Assembly (NCBI RefSeq): GCF_002795805.1
Contig: NZ_CP018799.1
Location: forward strand, 613,001-677,000
Origin: Mariprofundus aestuarium
GTDB lineage: Bacteria > Pseudomonadota > Zetaproteobacteria > Mariprofundales > Mariprofundaceae
Reading direction: 5' to 3'
DNA: 64,000 nucleotides
The position numbers and the translations under genes are program-made. The notes under the pieces are model-generated. The model was not told where the DNA came from and ran no database searches. It worked only from the letters and a program-made list of their open reading frames with translations. Of the stretch, positions 54,070-61,836 are shown piece after piece (position 1 is the first letter of the stretch; every line of letters begins with the position of its first letter).

Positions 54070-55300
54070 CTCCCGTGCGTTCTACATGGGCGATCAACTG
54101 CAGCTTCTCGATCTGCTTCAACTCATCCTCGGTATAGAGCAGTCGTGGTGCAGGTGTTTCTCCAGAAACAATTGCTCTTTTCAGGGTTGTGGCGATCTCA
54201 AAAAACTCTTCCGTGCTGATATCGCGGCCGCCCAGACCGCCGATAAAGCTGGCAAGAATATGCGGCATATCCGGCTGGCCGTAGAGGGCGCTGGCAAGCT
54301 CGCTGTGCAGCACACCGCCAAAGCCCATTGAGAGGTTCTGGTCGATCACCGCCACCCCATGCTTGCCGCGCAGGATGGTGCGGATGGCCTCTGCAGGGTA
54401 AGGACGAATCAATCGCGGCCGCACCAGACCTATCTTCCAGCCCGCTTCGCGCAGTCGGTCAACCGCCACCTTCGCCTTGGTGGCGAAACAGCCGATCATG
54501 AAAAAGAGCATCTCAGCATCATCGCAACGATAGGTTTCAACTGCCGGATGATTGCGTCCAAATTTCTCTTCGAACTCGGAGGCAATGGTCTCGTAAGCGT
54601 CCAGTGCCTGCAGTGCGGCCAGATGGGTCTCGTAGCGAAAATAGGAGTAGGGGGAGCCACCGAGGACGGCCATCGCCTGGCTGGTGGGAGCACTGGCTCT
54701 GAAACGGATATCTTCAGCATCGAATGCGCCGACAAAGGCCGCTGCAGCTTTGAGATCCGGAATCTGCACAGGTTCGCGCGTGAATGAGAGATAGAAACCA
54801 TCGAGATTGACGATGACCGGCAGCCGTACACTGCTCGCCTCGCTCAGTCTGTAGGCGATGAGAACCGAATCGAGTACCTCCTGGCAGGTGGCACAGTGAA
54901 TTTGCAGGAAGCCACAATCCCTTGCCGCCAGAATGTCGTTGTGATCCGGCTCCAGCGTGATCGGTGAGGCAAGCCCGCGTGATACATTCACCAGTACGAA
55001 CGGTGCTCGCCAGCCTGCCACTGTGTAGAGCATCTCCATGCCGTAGAGCAGTCCCTGGCTGGAGGTGGCGGAGAAGACCCGCACGCCTGTGGCTGCAGCA
55101 GCACCGGCAGCAGTGATCATCGAGTGCTCCGAATCGAGTGTAACCAGCCGTCCCGGCATCTCTCCGTTATCGATCCAGTCGGCGAGTGTTTCGATGATCT
55201 CAGTCTGCGGTGTGATCGGGAAGGCGGGCACATAATCGGCACATGCCAGCCTTGCGCCCCAGGCGGCAGCACCGTTTCCGGTCAGCAGGATGCGTTTCAT
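54056..55300 (-). CDS. 2-oxoacid:ferredoxin oxidoreductase, alpha subunit
   Basis: Large subunit of 414 aa that contributes the substrate and TPP pyrimidine sites. Family signatures are GNGAAAWGARLACADYVPAFPITPQTEI at the N-terminus, FSATSSQGLLYGMEML near residue 77 and VIDQNLSMGFGGVLHSEL near residue 320. It begins within the stop of the gamma-delta gene (ATGA). Together with the beta and gamma-delta genes it forms a complete four-domain enzyme. Confidence 0.93.
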   Translation of the reverse strand: MKRILLTGNGAAAWGARLACADYVPAFPITPQTEIIETLADWIDNGEMPGRLVTLDSEHSMITAAGAAAATGVRVFSATSSQGLLYGMEMLYTVAGWRAPFVLVNVSRGLASPITLEPDHNDILAARDCGFLQIHCATCQEVLDSVLIAYRLSEASSVRLPVIVNLDGFYLSFTREPVQIPDLKAAAAFVGAFDAEDIRFRASAPTSQAMAVLGGSPYSYFRYETHLAALQALDAYETIASEFEEKFGRNHPAVETYRCDDAEMLFFMIGCFATKAKVAVDRLREAGWKIGLVRPRLIRPYPAEAIRTILRGKHGVAVIDQNLSMGFGGVLHSELASALYGQPDMPHILASFIGGLGGRDISTEEFFEIATTLKRAIVSGETPAPRLLYTEDELKQIEKLQLIAHVERTGGERE

Positions 55301-56244
55301 GGTTTTGACTCATTCGGTTTCGATTTAGTTACCGATCCCGCAACCGATTCAGCTATCGCGGTAATGGCATGCGATGGGCACTGGCTCAGACAGACCAGAC
55401 ACCCCTTGCAGTGGTCGTAATCGATTTGTGGCTCTCCCTCCTCACTAACGTTAATGATTCCGTCGGGGCAGAAGCTGCTGCAAATCCACCAGCACCGCTT
55501 GCACTGCTCGGGATCGATTATGGGGCGCATCGTCCGCCACAGTCCGGTTTTGACCAGCACACTGGTGGCGCCGGCATGAATGGTAGGGGACGAGATACGT
55601 GCTGCTTCAAATGGCATATCAACCCATGACGGTGGTGCGTAACTTGAAAAAGAGAGCTCTTCACCTTCGGATATGATGCCTTTGTGCTCTGCCATGCTCT
55701 CATAGCTCTTGATTGCATTGTGGATGTTTTTTTCGATGGTTTCAGTGGCCATGCCGGCAAGCTCTTCTTTGATCGCTGCAATTAACCCCTCCTGCGGGAT
55801 GAGGCCTGTCATCATCGCGGCTGCTGCTGCACAAATGGTACCGAGATAGGGCTGTGCACTTCGGTCAGCATCACTTTCACCTGCGGGGATCACAATAATG
55901 GTGCAGTTGAGGTTCAGGCGTTCTCGCCATGTTTCGGCACCGGTGGCACTGCTGATCAGCAGTACGGTGTGATCGTCGATTCCCTGCAAAACACCAGCGG
56001 CAGGCATTGCCACCAGCGAGTCATCAGCAACTGCGACGAGATCGGGGCGCAGGATAATGCCGCGCTCACAAATCGTCTTTTTATCGGCTCGCACATAGGC
56101 GAAGATCGGTGCGCCGCGACGTTCGGCACCGTAGCGGGGGGCATCCTGAACCTCAAAGCCTGCATCGAAGAGGGCTGTGCCGAGAATGCGGCTTGCCGTT
56201 TTCACGCCCTGACCACCTCTGCCATGGAAACGGATGCGATACAT
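55297..56244 (-). CDS. 2-oxoacid:ferredoxin oxidoreductase, fused gamma-delta subunit
   Basis: Protein of 315 aa. The gamma domain (about 1-185) binds CoA and starts with RFHGRGGQGVKTASRILG. A C-terminal ferredoxin (delta) domain has two [4Fe-4S] motifs, seen as CKRCWWICSSFCPDG and CKGCLVCLSQCPSH. The first has spacing C-x2-C-x3-C-x3-C instead of the commoner C-x2-C-x2-C-x3-C. Gamma and delta are often separate proteins. Eight bases follow the dehydrogenase stop; the alpha start overlaps its end. Confidence 0.92.
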   Translation of the reverse strand: MYRIRFHGRGGQGVKTASRILGTALFDAGFEVQDAPRYGAERRGAPIFAYVRADKKTICERGIILRPDLVAVADDSLVAMPAAGVLQGIDDHTVLLISSATGAETWRERLNLNCTIIVIPAGESDADRSAQPYLGTICAAAAAMMTGLIPQEGLIAAIKEELAGMATETIEKNIHNAIKSYESMAEHKGIISEGEELSFSSYAPPSWVDMPFEAARISSPTIHAGATSVLVKTGLWRTMRPIIDPEQCKRCWWICSSFCPDGIINVSEEGEPQIDYDHCKGCLVCLSQCPSHAITAIAESVAGSVTKSKPNESKP

Positions 56245-56252
56245 GTGGAGCC

Positions 56253-57386
56253 CTAGATAAAGCCCGGTGCAGTGGAAAAGGTGTTGAAGCGGCGGAAGCC
56301 CATCACCTTGTGAATGCGTTTGAGCGCCAGATCGACAGCAGCCTGCCTAGGTAGAATATTCTGTGTGCGGGATGCTTCCAGAACCTGTCCGGTATTGCGG
56401 CGGATCTTCTCTTCAATGGCTGCAAAGACAACCGATTCGCTTGCCCCCCGGTACTCCATGGCAGCACAGATTACACCGCCGGCATTGGCGATAAAGTCGG
56501 GTACGACCAGCACACCTTTCTCGTGCAGTCGGCGTTCGGCATCGGCAGTAACCGGGATATTGGCACCCTGCACCATCAGCTTTGTGTTCAGTCTGTCAAC
56601 GTTGTCGGCATTGATGACATCGGGGCGGGCTGCGGGAATCCAGATATCGCACTCAACACCGATCACATCATCGCCGCAGATTGATTCACCGCCTAGGTAT
56701 TCCGCAACCGAATGACCAGCTTTTTTCAGCTCAAGCAGGGCATCCAGATCCAGCCCGTGTTTGTTACAGACGGCACCATGTGAATCGGCCACGCCAACAA
56801 TAATGGCCCCTTTTTCGGCGAGATAGCGGGCGGCATGTTTACCGACAGCGCCGAAGCCCTGAATCACCACGCGTGCGCCTTCGATACTGAAGTTGCAGTA
56901 GTTCAGGGCGATATCGGTCGCGTGACTGATGCCCCAGCCCGTTGCACCGATCTGGTCGAGCGGGATGCCGCCCAGCTCGCGCGGCAGGCCGACCACCCGC
57001 CCGATCTCATCGCGCACCCATGCCATGCACTCTTCATCAGTTCCCATGTCGGGTGCGAAGATATACTCCTCGACATTGCGCAGGGAGCTGGCCATGGCGC
57101 GCAGTAGTTTCTCTTTTCTCTTTCTGGGCATCTTGGGGTCACCCACCAGAACAGCCTTGCCGCCGCCGTGGGGGAGGCCGGCGGCGGCGTTTTTCAGTGT
57201 CATGGCCCGGGCAAGACGGGCACACTCTTCAACAGTGACATCCTTTGCCATGCGTACGCCGCCGATAGAGGGGCCAGCGGCGATATTATCGACCACCAGA
57301 ATGCCCTTCAGACCGATTGACGGTTCATACACGTGGATGATTTTTGAGGGGCCCAGATCGTCACCCAGCTTGAACAGCTCTCTCAT
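56253..57386 (-). CDS. Glu/Leu/Phe/Val-type amino-acid dehydrogenase
   Basis: NAD(P)-dependent dehydrogenase that interconverts an amino acid and its 2-oxoacid, 377 aa. The catalytic region is AGLPHGGGKAVLVGDP near residue 70, and the Rossmann motif GFGAVGKHAARYLAEKG is near residue 180. Being shorter than glutamate dehydrogenases (about 420-450) and close to leucine/valine dehydrogenases (about 365), branched-chain substrates are plausible. First gene of the operon; the 2-oxoacid it makes or uses is probably the substrate of the oxidoreductase encoded next. Confidence 0.9.
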   Translation of the reverse strand: MRELFKLGDDLGPSKIIHVYEPSIGLKGILVVDNIAAGPSIGGVRMAKDVTVEECARLARAMTLKNAAAGLPHGGGKAVLVGDPKMPRKRKEKLLRAMASSLRNVEEYIFAPDMGTDEECMAWVRDEIGRVVGLPRELGGIPLDQIGATGWGISHATDIALNYCNFSIEGARVVIQGFGAVGKHAARYLAEKGAIIVGVADSHGAVCNKHGLDLDALLELKKAGHSVAEYLGGESICGDDVIGVECDIWIPAARPDVINADNVDRLNTKLMVQGANIPVTADAERRLHEKGVLVVPDFIANAGGVICAAMEYRGASESVVFAAIEEKIRRNTGQVLEASRTQNILPRQAAVDLALKRIHKVMGFRRFNTFSTAPGFI

Positions 57387-57483
57387 TGGTTTGCCTCTCT
57401 GCCGATGAAATGACTTAACAGCATGGCTTACATTATTAATAATAGCATATCTCCGCTCTCTTTGTGCGGAGTGAGGGGTATGT

Positions 57484-58695
57484 ATGACGATTTCAATAGC
57501 GGATATCAGGCAGGCGGCGGAACTTATTCGGGATGTTACGATAGATACGCCCTGTACCCGTTCACTGCTGCTCTCACAGATAAGTGGAGCAGAGATCGTA
57601 CTTAAGTTCGAGAACCATCAGTTTACCGCTTCATTCAAGGATCGCGGTGCATTGGTTAAGCTGTTATCACTCAGCGAAGAAGAGAAAGGGCAGGGCGTCA
57701 TAGCCATGAGCGCAGGCAACCATGCACAAGCTGTCGCCTACCATGCCAGCAGGCTCGGAATTCCAGCCACGATTGTAATGCCTGCCCATACCCCCTACCT
57801 GAAAGTAAAGAACACCCGTGCGTTCGGTGCTGAGGTGATCCTCTTCGGCGACGGATTGAAAGAGGCCAGGCAGAGGGCTGAGGAGGTGGCATGTGAGAGA
57901 GGCCTCATCATGATCCACCCTTATGATGATGCGAAGATTATGGCTGGGCAGGGGACGGTTGCACTTGAGATGCTCGAGTCATTCCCCGACCTGGAGGTGC
58001 TGGTTGCACCTGTCGGTGGTGGCGGTTTGATATCAGGTGTTGCTGTTGCCGCTAAAGCGATCAATCCCGGTATCGATATCATCGGCGTACAGAGTGAACG
58101 CTTTCCAGCAATGAAACAGGCCCTTGCCGGCAACCCCAGAGAATGTGGCGATCGCACTATCGCAGAAGGTATTGCGGTGAAAACACCAGGCACTCTGACG
58201 CTCCCGGTTATCCGTGAATTGGTGGATGAGATTCTACTGGTTGATGAGGATCAGATTGAAGCGGCAGTCGAGATGCTGCTTGAAGTGGAGAAGAGTGTTG
58301 TTGAGGGAGCAGGGGCTGCAGGGCTGGCTGCTGTGCTGGCGCACAAAGATAAATTTCATGGCAGACGGGTCGGACTGATCCTCTCCGGCGGTAATATTGA
58401 CATGTTTACGCTCTCATCGGTCATCCAGCGCGGGTTGGTGCGTACAGGGCAACTGGTACGTATTTCGATTGATATCCCCGATGAACCCGATGCACTGGCC
58501 AGGATCACCGCGCTGCTTGGCAGGCAGAATACCAATATCGTTCAGGTCTACCATCAGCGTGACTTCACACACCTTTCGATTCGTCAGGTGCGGGTGGAGT
58601 TTCTGCTGCAGGTGCTTGGCAAGGCGCATCTGGATGAATTGCTGGAGCAGCTTATTGCCAGCGGTTATGAGGCAACTGTTCACGCTTCCGAATGA
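57484..58695 (+). CDS. ilvA: Threonine ammonia-lyase with ACT domain
   Basis: PLP enzyme that converts threonine to 2-oxobutyrate and ammonia, the entry to isoleucine synthesis. The PLP lysine is in FTASFKDRGAL near residue 53, the phosphate loop is GGGGLISG and the serine-side motif is LSGGNIDM. A single C-terminal ACT domain (about 325-403) suggests TdcB-like or Bacillus-type enzymes with allosteric control. GAGTGAGGGG before the ATG. Divergent from the dehydrogenase/oxidoreductase operon and possibly related to it through 2-oxobutyrate. tdcB is a possible alternative name. Confidence 0.9.
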   Translation: MTISIADIRQAAELIRDVTIDTPCTRSLLLSQISGAEIVLKFENHQFTASFKDRGALVKLLSLSEEEKGQGVIAMSAGNHAQAVAYHASRLGIPATIVMPAHTPYLKVKNTRAFGAEVILFGDGLKEARQRAEEVACERGLIMIHPYDDAKIMAGQGTVALEMLESFPDLEVLVAPVGGGGLISGVAVAAKAINPGIDIIGVQSERFPAMKQALAGNPRECGDRTIAEGIAVKTPGTLTLPVIRELVDEILLVDEDQIEAAVEMLLEVEKSVVEGAGAAGLAAVLAHKDKFHGRRVGLILSGGNIDMFTLSSVIQRGLVRTGQLVRISIDIPDEPDALARITALLGRQNTNIVQVYHQRDFTHLSIRQVRVEFLLQVLGKAHLDELLEQLIASGYEATVHASE

Positions 58696-58762
58696 CCCGT
58701 ATGCTGGAGTTATGGGACGGGGAGAAAACGTTTTTACTTTCGACGCAGCGCTGGAAATTTTC

Positions 58763-58771
58763 TGCTATACT
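58763..58771 (+). promoter_or_regulatory. Candidate extended -10 promoter
   Basis: TGC-TATACT is an extended -10 element (TGnTATACT) 58 nt before the DUF2934 gene. No matching -35 is present. Confidence 0.45.
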
Positions 58772-58829
58772 ATGAACGAAGGAGTGGGGCGTTCATTTTG
58801 AAGCTTTTTGCTGCAGGAGTATTGCCGTT

Positions 58830-59030
58830 ATGTCCCATCTATTACCTTCGCTAAGGCACAACCACTCAACATCTGTCGAGAGACGGTCGCTTGAAGATCT
58901 ACATGAGATGATTGAAGTGGCGGCTTACTTCCTGGCCGAGAAACGGGGGTTTGAGGGTGAGTGTCGACTACACGATTGGCTGGAGGCGGAAAAGATGATC
59001 TGCCGGACTTACGGAGAAGGCCAGTGTTGA
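58830..59030 (+). CDS. DUF2934 family small protein
   Basis: Sixty-six-residue protein. The family pattern MIEVAAYFLAEKRGF...DWLEAEKMI is clear. DUF2934 has no assigned function; members are short, soluble and often duplicated in genomes. A minimal open frame with normal start but only a moderate ribosome site (GGAG 13 nt upstream). Confidence 0.85.
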   Translation: MSHLLPSLRHNHSTSVERRSLEDLHEMIEVAAYFLAEKRGFEGECRLHDWLEAEKMICRTYGEGQC

Positions 59031-59107
59031 ATGGGTATGTGACTGTGGGCAAGGCTGCTGAGCATAGCTGATGGTTTCCACCTCACCATTTATGGAGGAG
59101 ATGTGTG

Positions 59108-59587
59108 ATGTTTAAAATGATGCCAACAACTTTAGTTTTTCTGGCGACCTGCTTGATAGCAGCATGTGCCCTCAAACCTGAACCTAAGGCGGATCTGAAG
59201 AATATGGGTGATGCCGATGTGCATGCTGTTTCCGATCAGGTGATCAGGACAGTGATGCAGAACATGAAGTCTAAAACCGTTGATAATGATGAAATCATAT
59301 TTAAAAACGAAGAGGAAAAAGAGAAATATTTCCGTGAATCGGTTGATGTTGCCAATTCAGTTCAAGCCTCGGCAGATTTTATCACAGGCATTGGTGAGCG
59401 GCTGCAACTCACCCGCCAAGAACAGCTGGAATTCTCAAGGCTTGCCAGCACACTTAGCCAACAGGCCGGTGAAGTCAGGAAGCTTGCCGTTTCAGAGAAA
59501 GCCAATGCGGTGCGCAACAAGATGAATCAGATGATCGGCACCTGTAACAGCTGCCATGACCGATTCAGGGTAATGTCTGCTGAGTGA
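59108..59587 (+). CDS. Lipoprotein cytochrome c'-like protein
   Basis: Exported 159-aa protein. A lipobox (CLIAAC near residue 18) predicts a lipid anchor, followed by a helical region of about 120 residues and a C-terminal heme motif CNSCHDRFR near residue 148. Helical body with CxxCH near the C-terminus is the layout of cytochrome c', a five-coordinate NO/CO-binding family, though the lipid anchor and charged linker (about 20-80) are unusual. GGAGG lies upstream of the ATG. Confidence 0.8.
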   Translation: MFKMMPTTLVFLATCLIAACALKPEPKADLKNMGDADVHAVSDQVIRTVMQNMKSKTVDNDEIIFKNEEEKEKYFRESVDVANSVQASADFITGIGERLQLTRQEQLEFSRLASTLSQQAGEVRKLAVSEKANAVRNKMNQMIGTCNSCHDRFRVMSAE

Positions 59588-59640
59588 GTCTAACCTTGTG
59601 CGTTAGAAGTTAAGCCAAGAGACTTATTTCCTTAAAAGAC

Positions 59641-59673
59641 AAAGGGCCCGCAGTGATGAACTGCGAGCCCTTT
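59641..59673 (-). terminator. Hairpin, terminator-like on the minus strand
   Basis: A 14-bp stem (59641-59654 with 59660-59673) and a 5-nt loop. The single mismatch is C-A on the plus strand and G-U on the minus strand, and the T-rich tail (TTTGTCTTTT) is also on the minus side. It resembles the hairpin at 61521-61553. Confidence 0.65.
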
Positions 59674-59706
59674 ATGGGGGCAAGCTTTAGCTTAAACTTG
59701 CTTGCT

Positions 59707-59793
59707 TTAGCAAGATAATTCCCAGGCTGGAATTTCAATAAATACCTTATCAACCGGCAGGGTGAATTGGTTGTCAGCTTTGACAGCCGTGTG
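59707..59793 (-). pseudogene. Possible 3' remnant of a minus-strand gene
   Basis: A minus-strand frame ending at 59707 reads HTAVKADNQFTLPVDKVFI and then EIPAWELSC, which looks like the C-terminal end of a normal protein. It has no start or upstream continuation, and a minus-strand terminator follows directly. It may be the tail of a gene replaced by the DUF523 region. This is a weak call. Confidence 0.2.
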
Positions 59794-59856
59794 AAGTCTG
59801 AGAACTCTAAGCTGGAACCTGCTATTATAAGAGTACTGAAAAGGGGGGTAGACAGT

Positions 59857-60807
59857 ATGGGTATAAAGCCGAAAGTAGTAGTTAGTCGCTGTCTGGGTTT
59901 TGAAGCTTGCCGATACAATGCACAATCGATTCAGGATGATTTCGTAAACAGAATAAAGCCGTTTGTTGAGCTGACAACGATCTGCCCTGAAGCAGATATA
60001 GGATTAGGAACGCCAAGGCAGCCGGTGCGACTTGTCCAAATACAAGGGCAAGTGAGAATGATTCAGCCAGCTACTGATAACGATGTGACTGATGCCATGC
60101 ACGATTATATAAGCGAACAATTACCTAAGTTTAGCAATGTAGATGGGGTTATCATGAAGGGCAGGTCACCATCATGTGGGCCATCAGTGGTAAAGGTATA
60201 TTGCGGCAGCCAAAAGGGTTCATCGGCGATAAAAGGTGTTGGTCTGGTTGCTCAGGCAGTGAACGAAAAACTCCCTTTTATTGCGATGGAAGATGAGGGC
60301 CGGTTAAAAAACTTCCATATTCGGGAAGCATTCCTGATGCGGCTCTATGCTCTGGCCCGATTGCGCGAACTTCTTGCCGCGCCTTCAATCAAAGCATTAA
60401 CTGAATTCCACGCTAGACATAAATTGCTGCTGATGTGTTATCATCAGGAGAACATGCGACTTTGCGGTCGTATAGCAAGCAATGGGGATAAAGAGTCGTT
60501 ATCAATAGTCATGCACAAATATGCTGAGAATTTTCGCAAAGCATTGCAGAGGGAGCCCAGCCAAAAAAATATTATCAACGCCCTTTACCATGGGTATGGC
60601 TGGATTTCTGATGAATTGAAAACGGAAGAAAAGAAAATGTTTATTGATGCTATCGAGGAGTATCGGGATGATCGCATCACGCTGGCTACATTGCAGCACC
60701 TTCTTAAGTCTTACGTTATTCGGTTTGAGCACGCTTACCTTGGCTCTCAATACTTTCTGGATCCTTACCCGAGAGAGTTGTGTGATCTTTCAAATTCCGG
60801 GCATTAA
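59857..60807 (+). CDS. DUF523-DUF1722 fusion protein (YbgA-like C-terminus)
   Basis: Protein of 316 aa. The N-terminal DUF523 domain (about 1-145) has VVVSRCLGFEACRYN and KGRSPSCGPSVVKVY with conserved cysteines. The C-terminal DUF1722 domain (about 175-310) carries ARHKLLLMCYHQENM and SYVIRFEHAYLGSQYFLDPYPREL. In many bacteria this fusion is linked to photolyase and light-response genes, which are absent here. ATG at 59857 has AAGGGGGG upstream, preferred over an earlier in-frame start. Confidence 0.9.
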   Translation: MGIKPKVVVSRCLGFEACRYNAQSIQDDFVNRIKPFVELTTICPEADIGLGTPRQPVRLVQIQGQVRMIQPATDNDVTDAMHDYISEQLPKFSNVDGVIMKGRSPSCGPSVVKVYCGSQKGSSAIKGVGLVAQAVNEKLPFIAMEDEGRLKNFHIREAFLMRLYALARLRELLAAPSIKALTEFHARHKLLLMCYHQENMRLCGRIASNGDKESLSIVMHKYAENFRKALQREPSQKNIINALYHGYGWISDELKTEEKKMFIDAIEEYRDDRITLATLQHLLKSYVIRFEHAYLGSQYFLDPYPRELCDLSNSGH

Positions 60808-60843
60808 GGGATATCGTCTTATGAGATCCAACTGGCGGTTTTG

Positions 60844-61470
60844 ATGAAGAAACGAATCATTTGGATAGTAGCAGTTTTGCTGTTGATTTCTTTCGCGCTT
60901 TGGGGGCCCATTGTGAGTAATGTCGAGCAAGCTAGATATACTGTGATTGAAACGTACGGAGAGATCGAAATCAGGGATTATGCTCCGATGATTGTGGCGG
61001 AAACCGAAGTGGCAGGTGAACGAAAAGATGCCATCGGCCAGGGGTTCAGAATTATCGCCGATTATATTTTCGGAAATAACAGACAGTCCAATAAGGTGGC
61101 GATGACTGCGCCGGTCATGCAGCAGCCCAGTGAGAAAATCGCCATGACCGCGCCGGTCATGCAGATGGCTGAAAACAGCGCATGGAAAATCCGATTTGTA
61201 ATGCCGTCAAGTTATACTATGGCCACATTGCCAACTCCGAATAATGATAAAGTGAGGTTGCGGGAACTGCCTGGCAAACGTTTTGCGGTTATCAAGTTTT
61301 CTGGCACAGCAAGCCAATCAAACCTCAAAGAGAATAGTGAACTGCTGGCTGATTTTATAAACAGGAAAAACATGATTGTGTTGTCTGAGCCAGCGTTTTC
61401 ATTTTTCAATCCACCTTGGACGCTCCCTTTTTTACGAAGAAATGAAGTGATGGTTGAGATTTCCAAGTAA
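60844..61470 (+). CDS. SOUL-family heme-binding protein
   Basis: Protein of 208 aa with an N-terminal membrane helix (about 4-24), then a SOUL/HBP domain. Repeated KVAMTAPVMQ and KIAMTAPVMQ segments, the RFVMPSSYTMATLP stretch and FNPPWTLPFLRRNEVMVEI at the end are family hallmarks. SOUL proteins bind tetrapyrroles in some cases. It lies 36 nt after the DUF523-DUF1722 gene; SOUL and DUF523/DUF1722 genes are often found together. Confidence 0.9.
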   Translation: MKKRIIWIVAVLLLISFALWGPIVSNVEQARYTVIETYGEIEIRDYAPMIVAETEVAGERKDAIGQGFRIIADYIFGNNRQSNKVAMTAPVMQQPSEKIAMTAPVMQMAENSAWKIRFVMPSSYTMATLPTPNNDKVRLRELPGKRFAVIKFSGTASQSNLKENSELLADFINRKNMIVLSEPAFSFFNPPWTLPFLRRNEVMVEISK

Positions 61471-61520
61471 TTAAATTTGCGACGCTTGTAGCGAGGCACA
61501 AATCTGTCACAGGCAAAGAA

Positions 61521-61553
61521 AAAGGGCTCACGGTGATATGCCGTAAGCCCTTT
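61521..61553 (-). terminator. Terminator of the tRNA-fMet gene (minus strand)
   Basis: A 13-bp stem AAAGGGCTCACGG / CCGTAAGCCCTTT with a 7-nt loop. The lone mismatch becomes G-U on the minus strand. A TTCTTT tail follows on that strand, 8 nt from the CCA end of the tRNA piece. Confidence 0.75.
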
Positions 61554-61560
61554 GCATGTT

Positions 61561-61605
61561 TGGTTGCGGGGGCCGGATTTGAACCGACGACCTTCGGGTT
61601 ATGAG
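61561..61605 (-). other. Integration junction: 3' 45 nt of initiator tRNA-fMet
   Basis: On the minus strand this reads the 3' part of initiator tRNA, from CTCATAACCCGAAGG to GGCCCCCGCAACCA, identical in my recollection to the E. coli fMet sequence over all 45 bases. Identity stops exactly at the 5' edge of the anticodon loop: after CTCAT the expected GTCGGG partner is replaced by unrelated DNA. This is a typical tyrosine-integrase att core. The 5' half of the tRNA is not in the window, so it should lie at the far end of the island. Confidence 0.9.
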
Positions 61606-61626
61606 TAGAACTAGCATCACCTTCTT

Positions 61627-61794
61627 TGCAAACCATTCAACACCCATTCAACACCCTATACTTTAATAGTGTTGATATATAACGAATTATGGCTACTGTT
61701 GGACACTCGTTAAGCGCCCGACCATCGGGCATTGATGCAAACCATTCTGCAAACCAACCGTTATTTTTCAGGTTTGCAAACCTGAATGCAAACC
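61627..61794 (+). repeat. Arm-type repeat cluster upstream of the integrase
   Basis: Five copies of TGCAAACC at 61627, 61736, 61748, 61775 and 61787, all in the same direction. Copy four lies inside a perfect 16-bp palindrome CAGGTTTGCAAACCTG (61769-61784). A tandem 11-bp repeat CATTCAACACC occurs at 61634 and 61645, with an inverted TCAACAC / GTGTTGA pair (61648 and 61669). They probably bind integrase, excisionase or a regulator. Confidence 0.75.
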
Positions 61795-61836
61795 TGCAAG
61801 AGTGGACTTGAAGGTAACTAATGGAGTCTGAAATAT

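Noticed and set aside
57423-57605. Short frame across the ilvA start
   Set aside because: It overlaps the well-supported start of threonine ammonia-lyase in another frame.
61634-61655. CRISPR-like array from the CATTCAACACC repeats
   Set aside because: Only two direct 11-bp copies with no spacers; better explained as protein-binding sites near the integrase. No CRISPR array or cas gene is seen in the window.
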